Source: Carnegiea gigantea (lineage: Eukaryota > Streptophyta > Magnoliopsida > Caryophyllales > Cactaceae). Taken from it: 64,000 bases of DNA. Below the pieces are notes generated by a model. It was given only the letters and a program-made list of their open reading frames with translations, had not been told where the DNA came from and did not search any database. Each line of letters begins with the position of its first letter. Within the stretch, counting starts at the first letter, position 1. This document shows, piece by piece, positions 24,100 through 36,717 of this stretch. A program made the translations under genes and the position numbers. Where the stretch lies: positions 191,001 to 255,000 of the forward strand of contig JAKOGI010000007.1 of the NCBI GenBank assembly GCA_029747015.1, written 5' to 3'.

Positions 24100-25192
24100 G
24101 ATGTTTGGTAAGGAGTTTTTTTGAGGAACTTTTTAGTGGAAAAGAATTTTTTAAATCAAAATTACCTATCTCATTAAGTGAAAAAGATAATTTAGATATT
24201 TGATGAGATAACTTTTTTAAAAAAATTTGAACAAACTAATTGTGTGCAAGCTTTTTGGATGAGCTTTTTAAGGAGTTAGCTTTTGGGCCTGTTCTATTTC
24301 AAATTTTAGATAGATAGATGTAAAAAATTGTAAGAAAATGTAATGAGCTGTAAGGAGATGTAAGAAAATATAAGAAGCTGTAAGGAGCTGTAAGGATGGA
24401 TGTAAGGAGTTGTTGAATTATTGAAAAGTTATATAGTATAATTTGCTTCACAATGAACGTTTTGGATGAAAAATAATAATATTAAAATAATACACTTATT
24501 AAAAATAAACAATTAATTAAGTTAATTATACAACAATAAAATATATTAATCCCCATAAATTTGGTGAGTAAAATTTCGTCCAACATTTTTTATATAAACA
24601 TTAGTTTGATCAAATAAGCAAAGTATAAAAAAATAAATTTTTTTGACAAAATTGAATACAACTCTTTAAATAAATTTCTATTTTAAGTAAATAACTTTAA
24701 ATATAAATAAATGTATGGTCATCTATAATAATATATATTTCATGTCGAAACTCAAATACAATTTACATTATTATATTATGTTTTTATGTTTATATAAATG
24801 TTATGTTCATAAGATATTTATAAATTTTGTATATTGATAGTATCATTAAAAAAATATACATATTTCTGTAACTAAAATAAATGAATGTTATAGAAAATCT
24901 ATGAGATGTATGAAGATGTTAGGAGATTTAAGGAGATGTAAGAAGATATAAGGGTATGTAAGAAGATGTAAGAAGATGTAAGGATTATGTTAAGGATGTA
25001 AGGAGCTATAAGAAAATGTAAGGAGCTGTAAGGAAATGTAAGCTCTTAGCTAAATCCTAAAAAACACGAAATAGAATAGGGCTTTTGTCTCCCAACTTTA
25101 TTAGAAACAGCTAATGTTTACAAAATAATTTTTTTACAAATAACTAATTAAAACAGTTAATACAAACAGATAACAGTTGTTTGCCAAATACA
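24100..25192. mobile_element. MITE (family A, copy 1), split by a second transposon
   Basis: The left part 24100-24285 begins GATGTTTGGTAAGGAG; the right part 25081-25192 ends TTTGCCAAATACA and carries AACAGCTAAT-type repeats. Flanking ATCAG at 24095-24099 and 25193-25197 is a possible 5-bp duplication. The right part is clearly like the right half of the intact copy at 25498-25901. The middle is taken up by the insert at 24286-25080. Confidence 0.6.
24286..25080. mobile_element. hAT-like non-autonomous transposon nested in the MITE
   Basis: Terminal inverted repeats are visible: left GGCCTGTTCTATTTC, right (reverse-complemented) CCTATTCTATTTC. A perfect 7-bp duplication GCTTTTG flanks it (24279-24285 and 25081-25087), or 8 bp with one mismatch, as expected for hAT. 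Both subterminal regions hold arrays of TGTAAGGAG/TGTAAGAAG motifs, all in the same orientation. The middle is AT-rich with no transposase. Confidence 0.7.
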
Positions 25193-25497
25193 ATCAGTGT
25201 ATTTTTAAATAAGGAAAATAGAAATGATTTTTATTTTCATACTTCATTTTTCAAATTCTTGTGATATAATAAAGGGGATTCATATGTGGGCGAAAACACT
25301 GGATACGCGACATTTGAATTTTCAAGAGCCATCACATATCATCCGAAACAAAAAGCAAGCAATGGAGTCAGGAGTAGGAGTTGTTCTATTGGTGTTTTGC
25401 TTAGCCAGTAAAAAGCATGTGAATTTTGCAGACTTCCAACTGCCGATCTAGCAAAAGACACAGCTTTTCCGCGGAAGTAGTTCATAACAAGACTTAG

Positions 25498-25901
25498 GGG
25501 GTGTTTGGTAACAACAGCTTTTTGAGAAAAAATAGCTGTTTGGAAGAATTTTGGCTATTTAACCAAGTCAAACAGCTAAAAGGTGTTTGGTAAAGAGCTG
25601 TTTGCAATAGCTGTCTGGCTCCAAAAAGTTCTTTTTGAAAAAGCTATTCTCATTAGTCTTTTGAGAAGAGCTTTTTGTAGAAATGACATAATTGTTCATA
25701 CGTTTGGAAAAATTACATATATCTCATTAAAAACTAATTCATAAATAAGAGCATAAATGAAATTTTACCAACATATTTTTTAGAAACAGCTAATTTTTAC
25801 CAAACACTTTTTCTAAAAACAGCTAATTCAAACCGCTAATATAAACAGCTAACAGCTAATACAAACAGCTTACAGCTAACAGCTGTTTGCCAAACAGGAC
25901 C
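25498..25901. mobile_element. MITE (family A, copy 2), intact
   Basis: Left end GGGTGTTTGGTAACAACAGC; right end, reverse-complemented, GGTCCTGTTTGGCAAACAGC. The interior repeats AACAGCTAA. No transposase. It shares ends and interior style with the split copy at 24100-25192. The target duplication is unclear. Confidence 0.65.
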
Positions 25902-25904
25902 TCA

Positions 25905-26597
25905 GAGCGTTCTAATGGTGAGCCAATTTTTTAACTCATCGATAAAAACCTATCACTGCCACATTAATTTGTGAGACAACTTTTTGACTCATAATCCTCC
26001 CCCTCTATAATGCAAGACTTACCACTTTGGCTCATCAAATAAAATAATATCTATGAACCTCACACCTAACCATATTTATTTAGTTTAGTTTTTATGTTAT
26101 GGTTTTATGTGGCTTTATTAGTTTTGTGAACAAACAATTTGCACATAATAATTTGATAACACAACTATTTAAAAGTTCATAATTTTTTTTTAAAAAAATC
26201 AACAAGTTTGAATTTTAAAAAAATTTCACATCAATATTTGAAATATAATTTATGGTTATCTAGTTCAATAAAAATAATTTGTTTTTCTTCGAAAAAAATT
26301 CAAACAAAAATAAAATTCATCAAATTTTATCAACAAATTTTTATCCAAAAGGAAAATATGGGTCAGCCGACAAAATATTTCAATTGCACAAAGTAAAATC
26401 ACCTAACCCAACAAATTTTCCTCAAAAAAAAAAAGATAAATCAAAACTGAAGCCCAAAAACAAGGAAAAAACATAAGTGTGAGCCAAATCGTGAGCCGGG
26501 ACAGGCAAGCCGACCCGTGCACAGCCACGAGCGGCTCGCCTGCTCGTGTCGCGCCGAGGCCAACTTTTGGCTTGCGGGCGCGCCACTGGAAGTGCTA
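25905..26597. mobile_element. MITE-like element (family B)
   Basis: The left end GAGCGTTCTAATGGTGAGCC faces a right end that reads TAGCACTTCCAGTGGCGCGCC when reverse-complemented; both are followed by GCCAA text. It begins a few bases after the family A copy ends. The left and middle are AT-rich, while the right 100 bp are GC-rich. Related in style to the element at 28170-28540. Confidence 0.45.
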
Positions 26598-27323
26598 TCA
26601 GAACCACCTCCTGTTAACTGTAAATCCAAACTCTTAACCACGGATCACAAAAAAGGGACACAGCATGACAAAAAACAAAAAGGAAAAACCCATAAGAGGC
26701 GAGGGGAACAGAGCAATCCTCACACTGTAGTCTGTAGCAAGCTCGCGTTCGCATATCAGCGGGAGACGTATGAGACAAGGCCAAGATGCTCCACCCCTGT
26801 GTCTCTCTGTTTTACTATCATTCCACCTCTCATCTCATCCGTGTCTGCATAACAATGAATAACTACTCAAACTGCCTTATTCTATGCACCCAAAGGGTTA
26901 AGGCAGCTCAAACCTTTCATATCGAACACCGCAAAAGAACCAATCTGTAAAATTTACAATAACAAAAGAGCGGAGGAGATGAACAGGTAAGTCTCCAGAG
27001 AAGGGAGTCCTCAACAAAGGATCTTTCCAGAGCTGTCGGAATGACGAAGATGCCTTGCCTCGCCTCGCCTCCCTTCTGATTTTCCTTTTCTGCTCGCAAA
27101 TTAATTTTAACATGCTATCCATTCCAACCCCCAGTTAAAATGTTACATTTTACATTTAAAGAATTTAAAATTAAAAGATCCGCACCTTCACCTTTATCTC
27201 TCCTAAACAGAGCGTATCATCTGATCGACAAGTCTGAACAAAAGGGTTTCTTTTTCCTCTCTTTTTCCTTCTTCTCCTCATTAGCCTTTAGATACAACAA
27301 CATAACAACATGACCATGCTCTA

Positions 27324-30300
27324 TCAGCTGTTAACAACTTCCGTGGGCGTGGCACAAGGGGCTAGAGTTTTGGCAGGCAAGCTTATTCCCCCGCCTCTCA
27401 GGGACAAAGTCGGCCCCCTTGCTGAACTGCCTCTGCTGACTAAATTCGAGTCAAGGAACACAACTACCACGGTGATGTCATCATGGAAATGCCGACGTAC
27501 CCCACGGTCGATCTTTTTCAAATCCGAATATCTCATCTCTCTTTTCTTAGCTGCTTCCTGCAACGCAGCTTTTATCAACCTCCTCGCACTTCCCTATATT
27601 AGCAGGATAACAAGTCTTAGAATTTACATGCTTAGCAAAAAAAAAAGGATAGAACTACTGTGCATTCAGAAGCACACGAAAGATGCAAATGCAGTGCTGC
27701 CTTTCTCCTGGAATAAATTCCACTGCCTAATAGTTCTACATTATGTCCTACCATCAAGCATAGTGCAGAAAAATCAACCAAAAAAAACAGGCTTCCATGC
27801 CACGAAAGTGGATAAAACTCCCTCACAGTATGCCCGGGCCACCAGCATATTTTTGTTGTTTTACACCTACTCTTTCTCAGCCAGTTACATTAACCAACCA
27901 AATCATAGCTCAATTGGTCAGAGCATAGCCCTGTCAAGGCAGAAGCAACAGTTGGAGCCGCGGTTGATTGAATATGCCACCAAAAATTTCCTACTCCTTA
28001 CTATACTATGAGCTTCTGAGGGGGCAAGGATGCAAGAAGGAATAGCTTTTTTTTTTGGGGGGGGGGAAGGAGAGAAATCCCAAATGCAGGATTCAGCCAT
28101 AGCTGGCTTCAGGAAAGCAGCAGAAGAATATTCACATTGATCTCATATGTTGTGGCAGATGGGGAACTAGGGCATGTGCAACGGGGGCTCAACTCTTGGC
28201 TCGCTCGCCCCAGGAAAGGAGCCTAGCGGCTCCCAAAGCCTGCAGTGCGCAAGCCTGCAAGCGGCTCACGGGGGAGGCTTGGAGCCGTGAGCGGGCTCAC
28301 GGTCATTTCTCCTTACTTTTTTGTTTTTTTATTTAATTCTAATTGGCTTTTCCTTTTTAAAAAGAAAGTTGTGTGTTGTAGAGTGGATCCATGGGTATTA
28401 TTTTATTTGATGAGCCAAAATTGTGAGCCTTGCATTGTGGAGAGGAAACTGAGGAGCCAAAAAATTGGGTCATGGGCTGATGTGGAGGGGGTAAGTCCCC
28501 ACTTGTGAGCCAAAACTTTGGCTCATCATTGTATATGCTCAATACTATTAGCGTTCAGACTTCCACGCACACCACACACATGAAGGGAATGTACAACACC
28601 AAAAAAAAAGAAACATCAAATATTCTCTCTTACATTGCGAGGATTGCTTTGGACAATGTCAACCGCTTCTTGATTGCTAAGGTGCTCCCATAGACCATCA
28701 GAAGCAAAGATAACAAACTGATCATGTGGCTGGAGCTCGTGCACAGATATCGCTGGTTCAGAGCTCAGTATTGGCTTTTTGAAAGGTTCACGAAGGCGAA
28801 ATTTAGAATATAAGGGCTCCCTGTTGTACTCAGTTTTTTTAAGATACACATCACCAATAGATCTAGAGACCTGCAAGAATAACATCACCATGAGACATTT
28901 TTTTCATTTATTATATTTAGTTATATCTATCACAAATTAAATGTACTGGACCAAAAGGTAAACTGCTCAAGCTTTTCTGATGATAAGCAGACACCATAAT
29001 CAAGAAAAGATAAAATGTCAAGCAATGTTTTCTGCCACTTATAGTGCTCTAAACAATATGCTTTGATATTAGATTCTGTGTTCATCATCCAAAGTACATC
29101 AACCCCATAATCTGACTATCATTTGTCACTACCTGCATCATACATTGGTCAGCTATATTTCGCTCTGTTTGCAATTAGTTGCTACCAAAACCATTATGGA
29201 AATCACTCAAGAGAATAACATGAGCTGTTATATGCTAGATCTTTAAAAAAGCTGATAAAATGGAGTTGGTTAATAAAACCAAAATCAGAGGGCCACATGC
29301 ATCTATTTATTCACTGGGGCATCTCTAAAAGTATGTCGGATACCAAAGCCTTTTTTTAAATCCCCCTAGAGATTAACTAAATGAAAATTATTGTACACCT
29401 ATTATTTATAAGACGCGTTGTAATCTATCATATCGTGAAGAAGTAACTAAAAGACAATACAATGCTCATAAATGTGCAAGCAGCTGGTGCACACAGTAGT
29501 CTGTTTATAGCCGTCTTGATTATCACAATTAACGGCTGGCAAGATTTATCAAAATACCCAACATGAATCCTGCTAATATGCATCTTGCCAACTTTTGGTT
29601 ATAAAATTTTTGCATTACTACCACCCGTGGTTGTGAAGTCATAGGGGATGCTCACTCAGCCATACAAATAAATCCACAAAACGTGAAAGCGATCATAACA
29701 TGGAATAGAAACAAGAAATGCCAAATATCCATCCATGATAATCCCAGTTACCGATTAAACCCTTCTCATTTTCTATCAGTTCTCAGATATCAATGCGGTG
29801 CATTCATTAGCTATAAATTCTGACTTGTTTAATAAGCCATCATGCCAAATATTAGGTCAAAATCCTCCATTGGCATGCAGCAAAATACAAGAGGCTTATA
29901 AGATAATGCACATCTCCTTTCTAGAAGGGCAATGCCTGAGCAAACCATTTTTGCAGGAAATGACAACCAGGAAAAAAATTGGACCTGAACCAGATTGTCC
30001 CACAGGCCAGACCATCACACAACCTTGAAGGGAAATGTGGAAGAATCCTCCACAGTGGAATACATGCAAGTTAAACTTAACCTCAGATTTCAGCATGTCT
30101 TTTCTCACCATGTCAGTTGGCTTACAATCTCTAATATATCCAAGACTTCTGCAGTCAAGACGGTCTTAGACTCAAAATTAAATAGCTTGCAAATCAAGAT
30201 TCCCTAGTATCTACGGCATCGAAGAATCCAAAATTCGAAACATTAATATCCAAGCTTTCCACATATCCGAGACAATTAGAAATTCCCAGTTTCAAAATCT

Positions 30301-33300
30301 CAAACACAGTCAACTAAACTCTCAATTCTCCAATGAGATGTGAATTCAATAGCCCAAATGTTTCCACAACCAGTTCCATTAACATCTCTAATCATTTGGT
30401 GATACCCAAACTGTCCATGGATTCCAAGATTTTACCATAGATAAAGTTTCCTCCATCAATTCAAATAACACCACCAAGCAACAAAATAACATGCGCACAA
30501 AGAACTCAAGTGGAATCCATCCGTATGCAGCCAGGTACAATCCAGTTTAGATATGAGTGTTATAAAACAGCCAAACTCAAATCATCTAGTTAATGCAGGT
30601 TTATTCAAGCCTTGGAAAAGATAAACTCCCATACCCAAATGCTTGGTTTAATCAAGGCCTAAGATCTCTTCACATGCTCCGTGGGTTTCACATGCAGCTC
30701 CAAACTCCAACAGTTCTACCTCTAAAGGGAGATTCGCCTAGGGCTGTCAAACGGGTCGGGTCGGGTCAACCCATTTAATAAACGAATCAATTTCGTGCCG
30801 GCCTTGAAAATAGCTTAGATTTGCTCAAAACTGAAAAATAACAAGTTTTCACACTAAACGGTCAAATCGTGTCGACTTTGAGTCGAAATCGATTCAGTTC
30901 GGTTCGGGTCGAGTTTTTGTTTCTCTCAGTAAATTCGGGTTGGGTTTGGGTCGGGTTATCTTATCGGGTCAGACTTTGACAGCCCTAGATTCGCCTGCCT
31001 TCTGACATGACCTATGGTAACTTACGAGAAACTCATCCCCCCCCCCCCCAAAAAAAAACCCTTTTTCATGCCAACAAAATGCTTATGCTTAGAACATAAG
31101 AAATCAAGCTCATCATCATTGCCATTGTTAATAGTGCCTAAAAATTTTCAATTAATATTTATTTTGTTGACATATTAAAAACTTGTTCATTAATATTTAT
31201 TATATTGACATATTATGTAGGTGTCAGACACAACCTTCCCCACCCCCCAATCATTGATATTAGCCAATCACACGCTAAACATAGTTACAAGAACATAGCC
31301 TGCTTCTTCATGCCAACAAAACAACTTTCTGGAACATAACTGCAAAGGAAAATATGCAAGGCAAACGGCTCCTACACGTTATAAAAAGTAACATACATCT
31401 GAAACGTCAGAAACTGTTATTCCATCCTTTGATCCCCAAAGCTGGTATAATATTATGAAAGATCAATTAGACCAGTGCTATTATGTACTTCTACCCATAT
31501 AAAATCAATATAATATCTGGAGGATCAATTGAACAACTGCAATTTCATGTTTGATCTGCAATGTCCGCAAAATGAAATGTCCTTCAAAGCTACTCTCACA
31601 TACATGGCCCACACTTCAGATGTCAAAAGCTCACTAATATGCACTTTGCACAAACCTTTGAATGATTTTGCCCTTTTGAACAATGCATTGAAGCCACCAA
31701 CAGCTCTCAGAAAATCCAAATTGTCTAAAGTACCCTCACAGAGATTAAGATCGAGTACCCAACTACTCTGCCTCGTTCCATAGAGCAAAGCCAGATTCCT
31801 TACGAGCATTATTCAGCCACCAGTTTTGTTGCTGAGCTTGATCAACCTAAGGTCACACTCAGCTCGCCTCACAAATTGCCCATATGCTTTATGCCTTTGT
31901 AAACCCAACTCCAAATGGCCCATCTATATCTCTCCCTCCTCCATCAAAACCAAAAAGGAAACAATTCTCACCGAATTGAAGAACCATTATGGTCAAATTG
32001 CTCAGATTTTATCGCCTCTAGTTTATGTGCCCATTTACTCACTTATTGCTTTGATTGTGCAAAATTCTTGCAATTTTCTTTGCCACTTTATTCTCATCCT
32101 CCATGGCCTTAATACCAATTTTTTTTCAACATTCCGGACCTCAATTGCCAACTGCATCTCCTCCGAGCTAATGTCTGGTTCTCAGTTGACAGGAATTGCT
32201 TTCTTGCATTTCTTGGCCTTCCTTTGACCCTGTGTTTTCTTCCTGAAGTCACCTTAGTCTAAAAAACCCCATCCAAGGCACGCCTCGGCGTGAGGCTACT
32301 AGGTCAGTGGCTCGAAGGGAATAAGGTGTGCCTCAAAAATGCAAGGCTATATATTCCCCCTTTTTCCTCTTTTTCTTAGGCTTGCCTTACTTTTTTTCTT
32401 CTTTTCCTTTGTTGAGAGCTAAACGGTAAGCTCTCCTCATACAATAAGTGCATGCACTAGGGAACTACGATTATAAGATAATAGATCTTAAGGTTATTTG
32501 TAGTGTTAGTAGTTATATTCATGTCTAATCACTTTTTAATACATTTATCTAACTCATTTCTTCAAAATATGCTTTGTGAAATGTACAAGACTTCTAAAAA
32601 TTTTTGCATAAAAGTGCACCTCGCATCCCTGATGCGTGCGCCTTCACCTCACACCTTGCGCTTTGGGAGCCTATAGGCCTCGTGCCTTTTAAAACTAAGG
32701 ATGTCACAATTGTTGAAAGCAATAGGTGCCATCTAAACAGATACATAAAAAAATTCCCCTTCTTCGATGCCTGTGCTATTCAGCAGACCATTCCCCATGT
32801 CCTCATTCTCAAAAGCCCCTTCGTTATTACAACTATTATCCTCCTGTTCACAAGACTTCTCATTATCCCTAATTGAATTATATGTTCTTTTTTCCCATAA
32901 TAATATTAGTTAAGGTCCTCCTGGTGGATATTTCTTGGGCAATGAGAAGGGCATTCACTCTCAGACACAATCTCTGGCATATCATGCCAGATAACATTTA
33001 CATTTGCACATCTCCAGACAGTACGATCCATACCTAGGGGTGCACTGTCACTAATGCAGAAGACGCGAAAAGGTCAGAGATAACAAAGCTATGCCAAAGT
33101 GGAAACAAGTCAGAAGAAAGCTTTGAAACTTCAACAAAGCTTCTAGACCTCTACAAGATGCTTTGTTCATTCCATCTTACAATTTCCAGTAGATTCATCT
33201 ATCATTTCAGACCACACTACCACTCCCTTACAAAACAAGGCGTCTATATGTCCTAGACTTAGAGAATTTTCCAAAATTTCACTCCTTATAATCACTCACC

Positions 33301-34911
33301 AAAAGAAGTGGACATAGCCAATGAAATCAAGAAATCAAAGCAAAAATTGACTCCAGGGAGCCAGTTTTCACCTGACTCTTGTCAGATATATAATATATTG
33401 CATTGGTCACTCACAGCACCTACTTCACCTACATCTTTCTACAGAACATTATTGGGCTTGATGTGCAGCTACTCATGCAGCAGTTTGCCTTGGAGTCAGT
33501 TACTACATAAAGAAACATATATTGAAAAAATCCATGCCCTGAGAGTCCCACCAAGGCCGGGTGGAGGGTTTGTTGCAGCAGTCCTATCCCTGATGTAGGA
33601 TTACCACAAAAGAAACATTTAAAAAAATTAAAAAAAAAAACAGAAAAGAAGAGGAAATGTAGAACTAGCAGCATAGCAAAGAAAATAATTTAATTACTAT
33701 GCCAGGTTAATCGCATCATTGTCCACAGGGTACAGTTTCTTTTTTAAGGCAATAATCTGGGCTACGCCCATGATCCCATTATCAAGTATCAAGAAGCAGA
33801 AACTACTGAAACAAATAGCTCATACATCGACAACAGAGGAAAAGAAAAATAAGACCCCAATACTCACGTATTTGGCAAATGGTGATCATGAATCCAAAAA
33901 AATAAATAAAATATACCTGTATTAGGCCTTTGACTCGCCACACATTGTGCTTCAGTACAACGATATCCTTGTCTTCTGGATGCATTGAATGCATCTCCTG
34001 TCTGACCGATTCAATGCTAACATTGTGTTCTGCAGACAACTGTATGGCAAGAACCTCACCAGTTGCCTTAACAGCCCTTCCTAGAACAGCACGGGAGTCA
34101 CCAAGGTTGGCAATGTAAAGGATCCCATTACATACCACACCTACCAAACAGCAAGAACCAACGGCTGCAATCTGTGGTTTCATGGGCCACTGTTTCGCAA
34201 CAAGAGAGAAAAATCCCTCCTCAGTTGCTTGAAATGCTTTCTTTATCACATCAACTGACATGGACTGTTGCTCGGCTGCGAATCCTGCAAAACAGATGAT
34301 GCTAGTTAAGCTGACAATAGGGAAGCTAGAATTAAGGGACTAAAGAGGAGTTATGGATGCACTACTAGCACTGCCCTGATGAAGGCTCCGTGCATCAAGA
34401 AAGCTCTCTGGCAAAATGATCAGAGAACTTAATCCAATTTGAAACATGTTGACCTTGCATCTCATGTCAAGATATGATCACATGTGTAATAATTATAATA
34501 ATTATAATTAGATTCCACCATTTGTACCACATGTGTAAAGGTATTAATGCAGCTAGAAAAGCATAGTTACAAGTGGCTAAAACTTTACTTACTTTTAAGG
34601 TGGTGGAAGAGATGATCGGTGATGTAACGTGATGTCTCAGGCCCACCATGGCCATCATATATCCCGACAAATGTTCCATAAGGGCCAGTATCAAGCAGGC
34701 TCAGACAACCTGACTCAATCTGGCTTTGATCCTCAAGCAGATTATTGGCCTGAACAACAGCCATGGAAAATTCACCACCTATGTGCTGCCCAGTATCCTT
34801 ATACCAGAGCAGCCCATCTTGGCGTCCCGCTGCATCTGAACCTGACTGGGCATAGCGGTTGGAGGAAGGCCGCCAACAGGCCTTTAGGAATGATATCAAC
34901 GTCGATAACAT
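27324..34911 (-). CDS. Clade D protein phosphatase 2C, 4 coding exons
   Basis: A Mg/Mn-dependent Ser/Thr phosphatase. Coding exons 34593-34911, 33917-34284, 28634-28870 and 27324-27593 give 397 residues with consistent phases. Family motifs: [10 protein letters not shown] (metal ligands D86/G87), [32 protein letters not shown] and [12 protein letters not shown], then a basic/Gly tail. It matches plant PP2C-D proteins, which in Arabidopsis dephosphorylate plasma-membrane H+-ATPase and are held in check by SAUR proteins; that role is inferred here. Intron 2 is 5,046 bp and intron 3 is 1,040 bp; both hold transposons. An upstream ATG overlaps the start out of frame. The 5' leader probably has its own intron (about 34997-35320), with GA-repeats near the promoter. 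Confidence 0.95.
27899..27971 (+). pseudogene. Degenerate plastid-type tRNA-Asp(GUC)-like sequence
   Basis: 73 bases that line up with chloroplast trnD-GUC: D-arm GCTCAATTGGTCAGAGC, anticodon stem-loop TAGCC-CTGTCAA-GGCAG with GTC at 27933-27935, then a T-arm. Five of seven acceptor pairs can still form. The T-loop lacks the canonical TTC and the acceptor text has diverged, so it is probably not functional. It lies inside phosphatase intron 3, antisense to that gene. It may be an old plastid insertion or a tRNA-headed retroposon. Confidence 0.55.
28170..28540. mobile_element. MITE-like element in phosphatase intron 3
   Basis: Left end GGGCATGTGCAACGGGGGC; right end, reverse-complemented, GAGCATATACAATGATGAGCC. 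Both are followed by repeated GAGCCAA/GGCTC text. About 370 bp with no coding potential. No clean target duplication was seen. Confidence 0.55.
30739..30987. mobile_element. hAT-type MITE in phosphatase intron 2
   Basis: Perfect 13-bp terminal inverted repeats TAGGGCTGTCAAA / TTTGACAGCCCTA and a perfect 8-bp target duplication GATTCGCC (30731-30738 and 30988-30995). It is 249 bp, with CGGGT-rich subterminal repeats and no transposase. This is a textbook non-autonomous hAT element. Confidence 0.92.
32253..32699. mobile_element. Second hAT-type MITE in phosphatase intron 2
   Basis: Ends CTTAGTCTAAAAAACC and, reverse-complemented, CTTAGTTTTAAAAGGC. The flanks GAAGTCAC (32245-32252) and GATGTCAC (32700-32707) match at 7 of 8 bases. 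The inner ends carry GGCACGCCTCGG-type and GCGCCTT-type text often seen at plant hAT MITE ends. 447 bp, no coding potential. Confidence 0.75.
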
Positions 34912-34918
34912 CCCTCAT
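34799..34918 (-). other. Upstream ORF overlapping the phosphatase start
   Basis: An ATG at 34918, 7 bases before the phosphatase ATG and out of frame, opens a 39-codon frame that ends with TAA at 34799-34801, well inside exon 1. A scanning ribosome meets it first. A shorter upstream ORF (ATG TGG AGG ... TAG) lies a little further upstream. The reading frame is seen; translation is inferred. Confidence 0.55.
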
Positions 34919-36717
34919 TTCACCTAGGCCAACCTTGTATTCCTCCACATCCAAAACGGATGCAGTAACCGCAAGCTCACCGGCTTAGTTTACTGTAGAG
35001 GAGAAGACAATTTTAATTTAGCAATAGGCAGTCATCATCAGATGTTAAGCAGCTGAGTCAAAATCAATATGACATCCAATCCAAGTAATCCGTGGACTTC
35101 GGAAATAATCATGACCGCTCACTCCTTAAACAAAATCATCATCTCTAAGCTGAGAGAGATGTGTGGGAGTGGGAGAAAACAAACAGCAAAGTCGAAGCTA
35201 TACTATTACTCAGGCAAATACTAGGCGAGATTTGGTAAGAACAAGTTGAAGAACGAAAGATCGATAAGCTTAATCTGGGGAATCGAAACTTGAGAGAGGG
35301 GCGATTCACTTACAGTGTGACAAGTCCCGAAAGTAGAGATTGTGGTCAACAAGACGGCGGAGATCTAAAAAGGAAATTGGATAAAGATAAAATGATTAGA
35401 TCTGTAGATCCATCAAAATTGATGAATCGAATCTAGCACACCACAGGCAGGCAGGCAGCGTTTATGCTTCTCTCTCTCGCTCTCTCTCTTGAATTGGAAG
35501 GTGTGGTATCTTCCTTGTTCAAGCTGAGATGATGCAGAGAGAGGGGAAAGGATGAATTCCCCAAGGATAATTGCAATAGCAAGTTGTGTTATGATGGAAG
35601 AAGCAGCTCAGACTCTCTCTCTCTCTCTCTCTCGCCTCCCAGCACCAAGCAGACAAACCCTACGAAGAAAAACAACCCCTCGATGGTTCAAAGCCAGCAA
35701 TGCACTAATGTATAGATGGGTGACTACGGCTCCACGCAAGACAAAGACCCGAAAAAAAAACATAGGTGAAAAAAGGGGGTTAGCAGTATTGCCATTTGCC
35801 GTTTATTGAGGAATTCCAAATGTAAAACCAGAACTCTCAAGCAAATTACAAGGGGTTGCAGCATAAGAAGTACACTATCCTCCCTTATTTTCTCATTACT
35901 CTTTTCCGCCTTTATATTTATGTTTACTTCGTATTTTTTATCGAATCTTTATTTACTTTTCATATGCTTTTACTAAAACATCCGAATGTTATGAAGGATA
36001 TGTATTCTAAGGAAATTTACCAAATAGTATTTTTTAAATTAATACTTATCAGTTTTTCCCTCCCTTACTTAAAAGTGTTATTTTTTCTAGAACAACTTTT
36101 ACGGAGGCAGCTCTTGTCCATCCGTAAAGACTCCATTGCCCTTAATGAACTCTTAATAATTTGGGGGGAAAAATCAGCTGAAGAAGGAGTTGGAGTTTGT
36201 TACCTTGCCAAAGAAGACTCCCAAAAAGAAGACTCACCAATTTCTGATCTTTTCCAACTTGTTAATGGCGGAGGAATAGGCTTGTTAATGGCGGAGGAAT
36301 AGGTCGGTGATGGTGGGTTCTAAACTGACAGTGGAGAAGGAGCTTGTATTTGTGTACGAAAGATGCATTTTGTGAAGGATCGAAAGGGAATGAGGAGGTT
36401 GAGGGAAGGCGAGCATTGTGCATGTGGAGTAGTAGTTGTAAATGTAGTTTGGGGTTCTACTCTCTAGTATTTGTAAAATACTTGTAATTGGGTAACCCGT
36501 AAATGCGTATTGAATAAGTAATGATGTAATAGTGGTTAACCCGATAATCTGTATTGGCTTACCTGAGTTAACCATTGGACAAGTTGTATTGTAAATATAG
36601 TTTGGAGTTCTAATCTCTAGTAATAGATGTTTGTAGAATGCTTGTAATTGATGTGGGCATGTGTAATTAATTCGGTGATGGTGTCAATGTCTTCATTTGC
36701 ATTGGGTAACCCGTAAA

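Noticed and set aside
27310..28011. 233-residue plus-strand frame
   Set aside because: It is antisense to the last phosphatase exon and runs through the intron; the first part mirrors conserved minus-strand coding sequence.
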